Source: Polaromonas sp. C04 (GTDB lineage Bacteria; Pseudomonadota; Gammaproteobacteria; Burkholderiales; Burkholderiaceae_C). From it: a stretch of 64,000 bases of DNA. The stretch covers positions 310,001-374,000 of the forward strand of contig NZ_MUNS01000041.1 in assembly GCF_002002705.1 (NCBI RefSeq), in the 5' to 3' direction. Below, piece by piece: positions 47,250 through 55,577 of this stretch. The translations under genes and the position numbers were made by a program. The notes under the pieces are model-generated. The model was not told the DNA's origin, ran no database searches, and saw only the letters and a program-made list of their open reading frames with translations. Positions within the stretch are counted from its first letter, which is position 1; every line of letters starts with the position of its first letter.

Positions 47250-47777
47250 TTAGCGGCTGGGCAATAGAGTGCTGCCCAGCGCAAACACCGAGTTCGGCGC
47301 CGTCGTGCGCAATGGCTTGGGCTTGGTGTACACGCCGCGGCGCGCCGGTCGGGACTCGACCTGCACACCCTTGGCGCGTTGTTCGCTGACCAGCGAACGC
47401 AGGCTGATGGACTGCATGTGCGCCGTCATCTGCGCGCTCAACGTGGCCCAGAGCTCGGCCGTCATGGCCGCGGCAGCGGCAGGGTGTGGTGTGCCCGCCT
47501 GGGCGCCATTGCCACCGCGCCAGCCTTCCACGGCGCCAATGATGTCGGCCACGCTGATGGCGTCGGCGCCGCGCGCCAGCGAATAGCCACCGCCGGGCCC
47601 GCGCGTGCTCTCCACCAGCTTGCACTGGCGCAGCCGGCTGAATACCTGCTCCAGGTAAGACAGCGAGATCTGGTGGCGCATCGCGATGTCGGCCAGCGAA
47701 ACCGGGCCGGCATTCTCGCGCAGGCCCAGATCGATCAGGGCGGTGACGGCAAATCGGCCTTTGGTGCTTAAACGCAT
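47250..47777 (-). CDS. Rrf2/IscR-family regulator lacking the [2Fe-2S] cysteines
   Basis: A 175-residue protein. Residues 1-~85 match the IscR winged-helix domain (MRLSTKGRFAVTALIDLGL, SLSYLEQVFSRLRQCKLV, STRGPGGGYSLAR). In IscR the next segment holds three cluster Cys and a His; here it reads GWRGGNGAQAGTPHPAAAA with no Cys, and the only Cys is in the RQCKLV helix. The tail also differs. No iscSUA or suf genes are nearby. It probably binds IscR-like sites without an Fe-S switch, or senses something else. Start is preceded by AAGGAGTACC. Confidence 0.85.
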   Translation of the reverse strand: MRLSTKGRFAVTALIDLGLRENAGPVSLADIAMRHQISLSYLEQVFSRLRQCKLVESTRGPGGGYSLARGADAISVADIIGAVEGWRGGNGAQAGTPHPAAAAAMTAELWATLSAQMTAHMQSISLRSLVSEQRAKGVQVESRPARRGVYTKPKPLRTTAPNSVFALGSTLLPSR

Positions 47778-47925
47778 GGCGGTACTCCTTGGAACGTCAT
47801 GAAGAGAATGACAAGACTCACTGTAGGTGAAAAATTACTTCGTGTAAATTCGTATTTATTGTGATAAAACTTCGAAAAAAACGAATAATACGGATGCTTT
47901 CAATCTGTTTCTGGAGGAGGGCCGC

Positions 47926-48822
47926 GTGAACTTCAAGCATCTGCACTATTTCTGGGTCACCGCCCGGGCCGGCGGCATCATGCGCGCGGGCGAACAACTG
48001 CACACCACGCCGCAAACCCTGTCCGGCCAGATCAAGCTGCTCGAGGAGTGGCTGGGGCGCAAACTGTTCCGCAAGAGCGGTCGCCAGCTCGCGCTGACCG
48101 ACGAGGGGCGGCTCGCGCTCGGCTACGCCGACCAGATCTTCGCGCTGGGCGCCGAGCTGGAGGACGCCCTGCGCCAGGCCCGCAGCGGCCAGCGGGTGCT
48201 CGAGTTTCGCGTCGGCGTGGCCGACTCGGTGGCCAAGTCGGTGGCGTACCGGCTACTGGAGCCGGCGCTGTCCGTGGCCGAGCCGGTGCGGCTGATCGGC
48301 AGCGAGGGCAAGTTTCCCGATCTGCTGGCGCAACTGGCGCTGCACCGCCTCGACCTGGTGATTGCCGACGAGCCGCTGTCCCGGCGCATGAGCGTGAAGG
48401 CGTTCAACCATGCGCTGGGCACCACGACCATGAGTTTTTTCTGCGCGCCCGCGCTCAAGGCCCAACTCAAGGGGCCGTTTCCGCAGTGCCTGAACGATGC
48501 GCCCATGCTGATCCAGGGCGTGGCCTCGTCGGTGCGCCAGCAGCTCGAAGGCTGGCTCACGCAGCACCAGATCCGCCCGCGCGTGGTGGGTGAGTTTGAC
48601 GACGGCGCGCTGATGACCGCGTTCGGTCGCGAAGGGCGCGGCGTCTTCATGTCGCCCGCCGTGCTGGAGCAGGAGACGGTGGCGCAGTACGGCGTCGAGG
48701 TGATCGGTCGCTCGAGCGAACTGGTGGAGGAGTTTTTTGCGGTGTCGGTGGAGCGGCGCATCACGCACCCCTGCGTGGCCGCCATCACGCAGGCGGCGCG
48801 CGGCCGGTTGTTTGGTGCCTGA
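47926..48822 (+). CDS. LysR-family regulator, NhaR-like (GTG start)
   Basis: A 298-residue LTTR whose opening MNFKHLHYFWVTARAGGIMRAGEQLHTTPQTLSGQIKLLE matches NhaR, the sodium-responsive activator of the nhaA antiporter gene. The effector domain includes DSVAKSVAYRLLEPAL and the LDLVIADEPLS region. GGAGGAGGGCC precedes the GTG. No antiporter gene is adjacent, so the regulon is elsewhere or has changed. The intergenic region upstream is AT-rich and shared with the divergent Rrf2 gene. Confidence 0.85.
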   Translation: MNFKHLHYFWVTARAGGIMRAGEQLHTTPQTLSGQIKLLEEWLGRKLFRKSGRQLALTDEGRLALGYADQIFALGAELEDALRQARSGQRVLEFRVGVADSVAKSVAYRLLEPALSVAEPVRLIGSEGKFPDLLAQLALHRLDLVIADEPLSRRMSVKAFNHALGTTTMSFFCAPALKAQLKGPFPQCLNDAPMLIQGVASSVRQQLEGWLTQHQIRPRVVGEFDDGALMTAFGREGRGVFMSPAVLEQETVAQYGVEVIGRSSELVEEFFAVSVERRITHPCVAAITQAARGRLFGA

Positions 48823-48846
48823 TACGTTTTGCAGTTCAAAAATATC

Positions 48847-48910
48847 AACCGTTCGCCCTGAGCTTGTCGAAGGGCCATTCCCGGCTTCGACAAGCTCAGC
48901 CCGAACGGTT
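48847..48910. repeat. Palindromic dispersed repeat (family R4) between convergent genes
   Basis: The left arm AACCGTTCGCCCTGAGCTTG...TCGAAGGGCC pairs with the right arm GGCTTCGACAAGCTCAGCCC...GAACGGTT across ATTCCC, with near-perfect complementarity over about 28 bp. GAGCTTGTCGAAG is a well-known core of intergenic repeats in many proteobacteria. Here it lies between the NhaR-like gene and the convergent pseudouridine synthase gene and could act as a two-way terminator. Confidence 0.9.
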
Positions 48911-48948
48911 CTTGTCGAACGAATGCAAGCTGATATGAAGGCCAGCGC

Positions 48949-49743
48949 TCAAAACCGCTCGTGCGGCAGCAGGTAGCGCCACTGCCCCGGCGCCAGCGCG
49001 GCCAGCGGCACGCGGCCGATGCGGATGCGCTTCATCGCGGTGATTCTCAGTCCGACGCGCTCGCACAAAAGCGCAATCAGCCCCGGATGCGCGCCCTTGA
49101 CCGCAAAGCGCAGCCGCGTGGCACCCTCGCCGGTGCTGCCCACGCTGACCTTGACCGGCGGCAGCGGGCGTCCGTCCGTGTGCAGGCCGTGATTCAGGCG
49201 CTCGAGCAGGCCCGGTGCGACCTCGCCCGAGACTTCCACCATGAACTCCTGCTCGATGAAGTCGGCGTCCTCGGTCAGCTTGCGCAGGACGCGCCAGTCC
49301 TGCGTGAACACCACCAGGCCGCTGGCGGCGCTCTCCAGCGGCACGCCCAGGGTCTGCTGCGCGAAATGCTTCTTGAGCGGGCGAATGCTGCTCCGGTCAT
49401 CCGCCGCGTGCGAGGCCGGCGTGATCAGCGCGAGCGCGGGCCGCACGCCCTTGCCGATGCCCTTGATGTCCACCGGCACGCCGGTGCCCGCGTCATAGCC
49501 GGGCGGCTTGTGCAGCAGCAGCGTGACCGGCGTGAGCGCCAGCAGGCTCGCGTGCGCGTCAATCCCGACGCGATGGACCGCCTGGACGCGGAACTGCGGC
49601 TCTTCCACCACCTGGCCATCGACCGTGACCCAGCCGCCCTCGATGTACTGCTCGGCCTCGCGCCGCGAGCAGGCCTTGAGTTCGGCCACGCGCTTGGCCA
49701 GGCGTATGCCCTGCTCGGGCTCGGGACGGTCGGGTTCGGCCAT
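48949..49743 (-). CDS. rRNA pseudouridine synthase homologue (RluF/RsuA-type) with altered active site
   Basis: A 264-residue protein. The S4 RNA-binding domain lies at ~13-65 (RLAKRVAELKACSRREAEQYIEGGWVTVDG), followed by an RsuA-type catalytic fold (LLLHKPPGYDAGTG...). The family's catalytic GRLDxxSxGLLLFT motif here reads GVPLESAASGLVVFTQD, so Arg-Leu-Asp has become Pro-Leu-Glu and the invariant catalytic Asp is missing. The C-terminal RITAMKRIRIGRVPLAALAPG is normal. It may be an RNA-binding protein without synthase activity, or use Glu. It is 3 bp from the Nudix-MBL gene, same strand. Confidence 0.82.
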   Translation of the reverse strand: MAEPDRPEPEQGIRLAKRVAELKACSRREAEQYIEGGWVTVDGQVVEEPQFRVQAVHRVGIDAHASLLALTPVTLLLHKPPGYDAGTGVPVDIKGIGKGVRPALALITPASHAADDRSSIRPLKKHFAQQTLGVPLESAASGLVVFTQDWRVLRKLTEDADFIEQEFMVEVSGEVAPGLLERLNHGLHTDGRPLPPVKVSVGSTGEGATRLRFAVKGAHPGLIALLCERVGLRITAMKRIRIGRVPLAALAPGQWRYLLPHERF

Positions 49744-49746
49744 GGC

Positions 49747-51399
49747 TCAATTGTTTCCGGGCGGCAGCGAGCGCAGGCGTTCCACATGCGCCAGCAGCGA
49801 ACGCGCCGCCACCGGCCACATGCGCGTGGGCACGTCGTCATAGGCCAGCGCGACCCAGTCGTCCAGCGTGCCGTCCGGGCGCGCCTGCATCGCGGCCATG
49901 ATCCGGGCTTCGCGCTTCAGGCGGTGCGCCTTCAGGTGGGCGATGGCGTCCCGCGCCGCGCCCAGCACGTAGCCGTGCGCCGGCAGGATGAATTCGACGC
50001 CGTGCGCATCGCAGGCGGCGCTCAGGATGTCGAGCGAATCGAGGTAGGCCGTCATGTCGCCGTCGGGCGGATCGACCACCGTGGTGCTGCCGTTGAGCAC
50101 ATGGTCGCCGGAGAACAGCAGGCCGTCTTCCAGCAGCACCAGGCACAGGTGGTTGGCGGCGTGGCCGGGCGTGAAGATCACCTGCAGGGTATGGGTGATT
50201 TCGCCCTCCAGCCCTTTCCCCGTCAGCACGAGAAGCTCCTGATCTTGTAGCGCCCGATCGGGCGTGAAGGCACTGGCCGCGCGCGCCGTCGGTGCCGACG
50301 GCAGGCCCAGAATCGGCGGAGTGTTCTGGCACAGCGCCTGCAGCGGCTTTGCGCCGGGCGAATGGTCCGGGTGCGAATGGGTGCAGACGATCAGGCGGAT
50401 GCGGCCGTCCGCCGCGCGCCACAGCCGCTCGAGATGTTCGGCATCGGCTGGCCCGGGGTCGATCGCGATGTAGCCGGTGGCCGGGTCGCCGACCAGGTAG
50501 CTGTTGGTGCCGGGGCCGGTCATGGCGCCGGGATTCGGCGCCGTCAGGCGCATCACGTTCTTGAGCAGGGCCACCGGATGGTCACTCTGCCAGTCCAGCG
50601 CGTGCACGATCTGCCCGTCGGGGCAGACCATGGCGAGCTCGCCGTAGGGATGCTCATGCTCCATGTAGCGCGCCTCCTTGCCCGCCAGCAGGCCCGCGCG
50701 CGGGCACGAGGTCCACAGCGGCTGCTCGGTCGCCGCGCAGGCCGTGAGCACCGCGTCCACGGTGGCAAAGGCCTGCAGCCGCTGCAGCGTGCGGATGGTC
50801 GGGAAGATGATGAAGAAGCTGCCCGCCTGGTGCCGCGCCAGCGCGTCGGCCGGACGCACCCAGACCGGCTCGAACTGCTCGGTCTCGTCGGCCACCGGGG
50901 TCTGGCCGGTGGGCATGCGCGTCACCAGAAACGGCACGTCGAAGCGGCGCGGCAGGTCGCGGTCGGTGATCCAGTGCGCCAGCACGAACACCTCGTCGGC
51001 CGCCAATCTCAGGCCGCGTGCCGCGCACTGGGCCGCGAACGGCGCCTTGCGGTCGAGCGCGGCAATGTCGCCGGCATTCGCCAGGGCGCCGTCGCCGCGG
51101 CGCGCCAGCAGGATGCCGAGCTCTTCAAAACTCTCGCGGATGGCGGCAATCGCCTGCGTCAGGTGCAGCTCGCTCTGGCCGGCGCGGCGCGCGGCCTGCG
51201 CGTGCGCCGCAGCGTCCAGCGCGTCCACGCCGCCGCCCGGGAACACATAGGCGCCGGGCGCGAAGCTGGCCGTCATGGCGCGGCGCGTCATCAGCACCTC
51301 GATGCCCTGGGGGCTGTCGCGCAGCAGCAGCACGGTGGCAGCGGGGCGCAGCAGCGCGGGTTCGCGCTGCGGATACAGGAGTTGGGTGGGTCGGACCAT
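49747..51399 (-). CDS. Nudix-like / metallo-beta-lactamase-fold fusion hydrolase
   Basis: A 550-residue two-part protein. Residues ~1-240 are Nudix-like, with PGGGVDALD and RESFEELGILL; the Nudix box is interrupted by an insertion of some 30 residues, as in NUDT19-type proteins. Residues ~265-550 are a LACTB2-like metallo-beta-lactamase fold with zinc motif THSHPDHSPG, later TPGHAANHLC, FSGDHVLNG and PAHG, and a C-terminal winged-helix. LACTB2 relatives include RNases and hydrolases. ATG 51399 is preferred; 51423 would put the start inside the GATAAT box. Substrates unknown. Confidence 0.85.
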   Translation of the reverse strand: MVRPTQLLYPQREPALLRPAATVLLLRDSPQGIEVLMTRRAMTASFAPGAYVFPGGGVDALDAAAHAQAARRAGQSELHLTQAIAAIRESFEELGILLARRGDGALANAGDIAALDRKAPFAAQCAARGLRLAADEVFVLAHWITDRDLPRRFDVPFLVTRMPTGQTPVADETEQFEPVWVRPADALARHQAGSFFIIFPTIRTLQRLQAFATVDAVLTACAATEQPLWTSCPRAGLLAGKEARYMEHEHPYGELAMVCPDGQIVHALDWQSDHPVALLKNVMRLTAPNPGAMTGPGTNSYLVGDPATGYIAIDPGPADAEHLERLWRAADGRIRLIVCTHSHPDHSPGAKPLQALCQNTPPILGLPSAPTARAASAFTPDRALQDQELLVLTGKGLEGEITHTLQVIFTPGHAANHLCLVLLEDGLLFSGDHVLNGSTTVVDPPDGDMTAYLDSLDILSAACDAHGVEFILPAHGYVLGAARDAIAHLKAHRLKREARIMAAMQARPDGTLDDWVALAYDDVPTRMWPVAARSLLAHVERLRSLPPGNN

Positions 51400-51431
51400 G
51401 GCAGCATTATCCGCACATGACATGGCCTCTG

Positions 51432-51512
51432 GCCCCCACGCTTGTCGCTGCGCGTACTGCGCTGCCCCCCGAGGGGGCTGAACTTGCTCGGGGCGGCCCG
51501 TCGCCGCGTCCG
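51432..51512 (+). repeat. Dispersed repeat (family R1) between the Nudix-MBL gene and dapF
   Basis: The sequence runs GCCCCCACGCTTGTCGCTGC ... GAACTTGCTCGGGGCGGCCC. It matches 42738-42820 with a handful of substitutions and occupies most of the 138-bp divergent promoter region. Confidence 0.9.
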
Positions 51513-51537
51513 CACCGCTGCGTCGATAATGCAGCCC

Positions 51538-52413
51538 ATGCGAATTCGCTTCACCAAGATGCAGGGGGCGGGCAATGACTTTGTCGTGCTCGACGAGACG
51601 CGCGCCCGGCTGGGACTGACGCGCGAGCACTACCGCTTTCTGGCGGATCGCCACTTTGGCGTGGGGGCCGACCAGATCCTGTCGGTACGCGCTAGCCCGG
51701 CGCCCGGCATCGACTTCGAGTACGTGATCCACAACGCCGACGGCGGCGAGGTCGAGCAGTGCGGCAACGGCGCGCGCTGCTTCGTGCGCTATGTGCGCGA
51801 CCACGGCCTGGCCACCCGGGACGCGCTGCGGGTGCAGACCCTGGGCGGGGTGATCGAGCCGCGCCTGGGCTTGGATGGCCGCGTGACGGTGAACATGGGC
51901 GCGCCCGTGTTCGACCTGCCGCGCGTTCCGTTCGACGCCGCCGGCCTGCAGCCACAAGCCGTGGGTGCATGGCAAAAATGGCCTCTAGCCCTTGATGGTT
52001 CTTCGCAGGATGCTATAAAATATGTAGCAATCCTGTCCATGGGTAATCCGCATGCGGTGCAGCTGGTGGATGACGTGGAGACGGCGCCCGTGCTCTACGA
52101 GGGCCCGCTGATTGAACACCACCCGCGCTTTCCGAACCGGGTCAACGCGGGTTTCATGCAGGTGCTGAGCCGCTCGCAGATCCGGCTGCGCGTGTACGAG
52201 CGCGGTGCCGGCGAAACGCTGGCCTGCGGCACCGGCGCCTGCGCGGCCGTGGTTGCGGGCATCCGGCTCGGCCTGCTCGATGGCCGGGTCGAGGTGGCCA
52301 CGCGCGGCGGAGCCTTGACCATCGAATGGGCCGGCGGCGATGCCCCGGTGCTGATGACCGGCCCGGCGACCACCGTCTTTGAAGGCGACATTGAAATTCC
52401 GGACACGCTATGA
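51538..52413 (+). CDS. dapF: Diaminopimelate epimerase
   Basis: A 291-residue enzyme with [20 protein letters not shown] at the start, the first catalytic Cys in [10 protein letters not shown] and the second in [12 protein letters not shown]. It interconverts LL- and meso-diaminopimelate for peptidoglycan and lysine synthesis. Start at 51538 matches the family; ATG 51529 is three codons upstream. A GATAAT box ends 7 bp before the ATG. An R3 repeat (51981-52031) is read in-frame as [17 protein letters not shown] just before SMGNPHAV, in a surface loop region. Confidence 0.95.
   Translation: MRIRFTKMQGAGNDFVVLDETRARLGLTREHYRFLADRHFGVGADQILSVRASPAPGIDFEYVIHNADGGEVEQCGNGARCFVRYVRDHGLATRDALRVQTLGGVIEPRLGLDGRVTVNMGAPVFDLPRVPFDAAGLQPQAVGAWQKWPLALDGSSQDAIKYVAILSMGNPHAVQLVDDVETAPVLYEGPLIEHHPRFPNRVNAGFMQVLSRSQIRLRVYERGAGETLACGTGACAAVVAGIRLGLLDGRVEVATRGGALTIEWAGGDAPVLMTGPATTVFEGDIEIPDTL
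51981..52031 (+). repeat. Short dispersed repeat (family R3) inside dapF
   Basis: The sequence GCCTCTAGCCCTTGATGG ... GATGCTATAAAATATGTAGCA aligns with 32197-32248 (GCCTTGTAGCCCTTGCCGG ... CAGCTATAAAAAACGAAGCA) at most positions, with small indels. The stretch is visibly more A+T-rich than the rest of dapF. Confidence 0.7.
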
Positions 52414-53099
52414 ACATCAACACCATGAACCCGATCACCGAAGACGACATCGCCAACTACCTGGCCAACACGCCCGACTTTTTCGAGCGCCACGCCCAGC
52501 TGCTGGCAGCGGTGCAGCTCACCAGCCCGCACGGCAGCCGCGCCGTGAGCCTGCAGGAGCGCCAGGCCGAAATGCTGCGCGACAAAATCCGGGCACTCGA
52601 GCAGCGCATCATGGAGATGATCCGCAACGGCAGCGAGAACGTGGTGATCGCCGACAAGCTGCAGCGCTGGACCCGCGAGCTGTTTCTCGCGCCCAGCGCG
52701 CGCGATCTGCCGCAGCGCATCGTGGATGAGCTGCAGGCGCAGTTCGTGGTGCCGCAGGCGGCGATCCGGGTCTGGGATGTGGCGCCCGCCTTTGCTGCCG
52801 AGGCGTTCGCCAAGGGGGTGAGCGAGGATGCAAAAATCTTTGCTTCCTCGCTGACCACGTCCTACTGCGGTGTGAATGCCGGCTTCGAGGCCGTGAGCTG
52901 GCTGCCGGATCCGGTCACGGCGCAGTCGCTGGTGCTGATCCCGCTGCGCGCGGGGCTGGCCCCGCAGGCCTTCGGGCTGATCGTGCTGGCCTCGCCCGAT
53001 TCGCAGCGTTTCAACAGCGGCATGGGCACCGATTTCCTCGAGCGCATCGCCGAGCTGGCCAGCGCCGCCCTGTCCCGGCTGCGCCACCCGGACGCCTGA
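52410..53099 (+). CDS. DUF484 family protein (GAF-like)
   Basis: A 229-residue protein that overlaps the dapF stop by 4 bp. The N-terminal [20 protein letters not shown] motif is the DUF484 signature, followed by a coiled coil ([21 protein letters not shown]) and a GAF-like domain ending [20 protein letters not shown]. The order dapF-DUF484-xerC is conserved in many proteobacteria. Function unknown; a sensor or adaptor role is plausible from the fold. Confidence 0.9.
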   Translation: MNINTMNPITEDDIANYLANTPDFFERHAQLLAAVQLTSPHGSRAVSLQERQAEMLRDKIRALEQRIMEMIRNGSENVVIADKLQRWTRELFLAPSARDLPQRIVDELQAQFVVPQAAIRVWDVAPAFAAEAFAKGVSEDAKIFASSLTTSYCGVNAGFEAVSWLPDPVTAQSLVLIPLRAGLAPQAFGLIVLASPDSQRFNSGMGTDFLERIAELASAALSRLRHPDA

Positions 53100-53110
53100 C
53101 GCGCCAAGTC

Positions 53111-54046
53111 ATGAGCCAGGAACTGGTCGAGCGCTACCTGGAGCACGTCCGGGTCGAAAAGCGCCTCGCCCAGCGCACGGTGGAGCTGTATGCGCTCGAC
53201 CTGCAAAAGCTGGCCGCCTATGCCTTTGAGGCCAAGGTCGAACTGACGCAGGTGCAAAACGCCCACATTCGCCGCTGGGTGGCGCAGATGCACGGTGGCG
53301 GGCGCAGCGGGCGCGGCATTGCGCTGATCCTGTCGGGCTGGCGCGGGTTCTACGCCTGGCTGGGGCGCGAAGGCCGTGTCGCCAGCAACCCGGTGCAGGA
53401 TGTGCGCTCACCCAAGGCGCCCAAGCCGCTGCCCAAGGCGCTGAGCGTGGACGATGCCATGCAACTGGCCGGCTACCACAGCGAAGCCGGCGATCCCTGG
53501 CTGGAGGCGCGCGACGCCGCCATGGTGGAGCTGCTCTACGGCTGCGGCCTGCGCGTGGGCGAGCTGGTCGGGCTCGATGCGGCGGCCAGCGCCTCGGCAC
53601 GCGGCTGGATCGACCTGGAAGGCGCCGAGGCCCATGTGCTGGGCAAGGGCAGCAAGCGCCGCAGCACGCCGGTCGGCGCCAAGGCCCTGGAGGCGCTGCA
53701 GCGCTGGCTGGCGCTGCGCAGCCAGGCGGTGGGCGTGCCCGGGGATGCGCCGGCCCTGTTCGTGGGCCGCAACGGCACGCGCCTGAGCGCGCAGTCGATC
53801 TGGCAGCGTCTGCGCCGGCGCAGCCTGCAGGCGGGCCTCGCCACGCCGGTACATCCGCACATGCTGCGCCACTCGTTCGCCAGCCACCTGCTGCAGTCCA
53901 GCAGCGACCTGCGCGCGGTGCAGGAAATGCTGGGCCACGCCAACATCACCACCACGCAGGTCTATACCCGGCTCGATTTCCAGCACCTGGCCCGCGCCTA
54001 CGACGCGGCGCATCCCCGAGCCAAGCTGAGCCGCAGCAAGCCCTGA
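53111..54046 (+). CDS. xerC: Tyrosine recombinase XerC
   Basis: A 311-residue recombinase. The N-terminal SAM-like domain (VERYLEHVRVEKRLAQRTVELYALDL) binds dif. The catalytic residues are Arg in YGCGLRVGELVGL, Lys in VLGKGSKRRSTPVG, HMLRHSFASHLL (His-x-x-Arg), then LGHANITTTQVYTRLD with His and the nucleophile Tyr. It resolves chromosome dimers with XerD. Follows DUF484 by 11 bp. Normal length. Confidence 0.95.
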   Translation: MSQELVERYLEHVRVEKRLAQRTVELYALDLQKLAAYAFEAKVELTQVQNAHIRRWVAQMHGGGRSGRGIALILSGWRGFYAWLGREGRVASNPVQDVRSPKAPKPLPKALSVDDAMQLAGYHSEAGDPWLEARDAAMVELLYGCGLRVGELVGLDAAASASARGWIDLEGAEAHVLGKGSKRRSTPVGAKALEALQRWLALRSQAVGVPGDAPALFVGRNGTRLSAQSIWQRLRRRSLQAGLATPVHPHMLRHSFASHLLQSSSDLRAVQEMLGHANITTTQVYTRLDFQHLARAYDAAHPRAKLSRSKP

Positions 54047-54265
54047 TGGCGCGGCGCCGGCGGGTTGATCGGCCGACGCACCGGACAGCCCTCCGGTTTC
54101 GGGTTTCCCCGGGAGAAATACCCGAAAAGATGGGTGGTTATCCGGGAATGGCCCTTATTGAAAGGGCCGCTAAACTTCCCACCTGCAAAAGATGGACCCA
54201 ACCCCGCGGCAGCGACCGCGGAGCGCACCGCAGACTGGTCCCTGCCCTCACCCGATTGGAGCGCC

Positions 54266-55339
54266 ATGAGCCTTATTCCTGCAACCATCATTACCGGCTT
54301 TCTGGGCTCCGGCAAAACCACGCTGCTCAAGCGCGTTCTGAGCGAGGCCCACGGCCAGAAAATCGCCGTGATCGAGAATGAATTCGGCGAAGAAAACATC
54401 GACAGCGATATTTTGGTGTCGGACACCACCGAGCAGATCATCCAGATGAGCAATGGCTGCATCTGCTGCACCATCCGCGAAGACCTGCGCGCCACGCTGC
54501 GGGATCTGGCCGAGAAAAAGCGCAAGGGAGAGCTGGACTTCGACCGGGTGGTGATCGAGACCACCGGCATGGCCGACCCCGGCCCGGTGGCGCAAACCTT
54601 CTTCATGGACGACGAAATTGCCGAGAGCTACCTGCTCGACTCCATCCTGACGCTAGTCGATGCAAAGCACGCGGCAGGCCAGCTCAACGAGCGCCAGGAG
54701 GCGCGGCGCCAGATCGGGTTTGCCGACCAGATCTTCATCAGCAAGACCGATCTGGTTGCGAAAGACGAGGTGGATGCGTTGATCCACCGCATCAAGCACA
54801 TGAACCCGCGCGCGCCGCAGCGCGCCGTGAACTTCGGCGACGTGCCGATCTCGGAAGTGTTCGACCTGCGCGGCTTCAATCTCAATGCCAAGCTGGACAT
54901 CGACCCGGACTTCCTCAAGGAAGAGGAGCACGACCACGATCATCACGACCATGATCACGCGCACGGTGAGCACTGCGACCATCCATCGCACCAGCACGAA
55001 CACGGCGAGGAGGGCGGCCACCTGCATCACCATCACGACGACGATGATGTGAAAAGCTTTGCCTTCAAGTCCGATCGCATGCTCGATCCGGCCAAGCTCG
55101 AAGATTTTCTGGGCGCCATCGTCAACATCTACGGGCCGCGCATGCTGCGCTACAAGGGCGTGCTCAACATGAAGGGCACCGATCGCAAGGTGATCTTCCA
55201 GGGTGTGCACCAGTTGATGGGCAGCGATCTCGGTCCGGCATGGGCGCAGGGCGAGCAACGCACCAGCAAAATGGTCTTCATCGGTATCGAATTGCCCAAA
55301 GACATCCTGCTGCAGGGACTTGAGCAGTGTCTGGTGTGA
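54266..55339 (+). CDS. CobW/COG0523-family GTPase with His-rich metal-binding insert
   Basis: A 357-residue G3E GTPase with Walker A GFLGSGKTT, the metal-binding CxCC motif in NGCICCTIRED, ETTGMADP and SKTDL. Residues ~212-255 are a His/Asp-rich string (EEHDHDHHDHDHAHGEHCDH and on to HLHHHHDDDD) that must bind divalent metal. COG0523 proteins are metal chaperones for zinc, cobalt or nitrile hydratase. The start at 54266 is chosen because the longer frame is out of family. Between xerC and this gene (54047-54265) is a GGCCCTT...AAGGGCC hairpin at 54149-54167 and no gene. Confidence 0.92.
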   Translation: MSLIPATIITGFLGSGKTTLLKRVLSEAHGQKIAVIENEFGEENIDSDILVSDTTEQIIQMSNGCICCTIREDLRATLRDLAEKKRKGELDFDRVVIETTGMADPGPVAQTFFMDDEIAESYLLDSILTLVDAKHAAGQLNERQEARRQIGFADQIFISKTDLVAKDEVDALIHRIKHMNPRAPQRAVNFGDVPISEVFDLRGFNLNAKLDIDPDFLKEEEHDHDHHDHDHAHGEHCDHPSHQHEHGEEGGHLHHHHDDDDVKSFAFKSDRMLDPAKLEDFLGAIVNIYGPRMLRYKGVLNMKGTDRKVIFQGVHQLMGSDLGPAWAQGEQRTSKMVFIGIELPKDILLQGLEQCLV

Positions 55340-55577
55340 ATTTGTTGCCTAAAGCCTGATTTGGAGTGAAATGTTTGTCTCGATTCTGCAACGCATGGCA
55401 ATGGGCTGGCTTGAGCCGATACAATCGCGCGCCGGTGAAAACCCGCAAAACAAGCCCTCGAAGGTCAACAATAAGGGTATAACTCACGTGATTAAAGACC
55501 ACAAATCACCTGGGGAGGCTGGTTCAGGCGACGTGCAGCAGGCGCACGCGCCGGCCAGTACGGTGAGGAGACAAGAA

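Noticed and set aside
55371-55577. ATG 55371 as the dksA start
   Set aside because: It lies upstream of a TACAAT promoter-like box and has no ribosome site; GAGGAG precedes GTG 55578. Not fully excluded.
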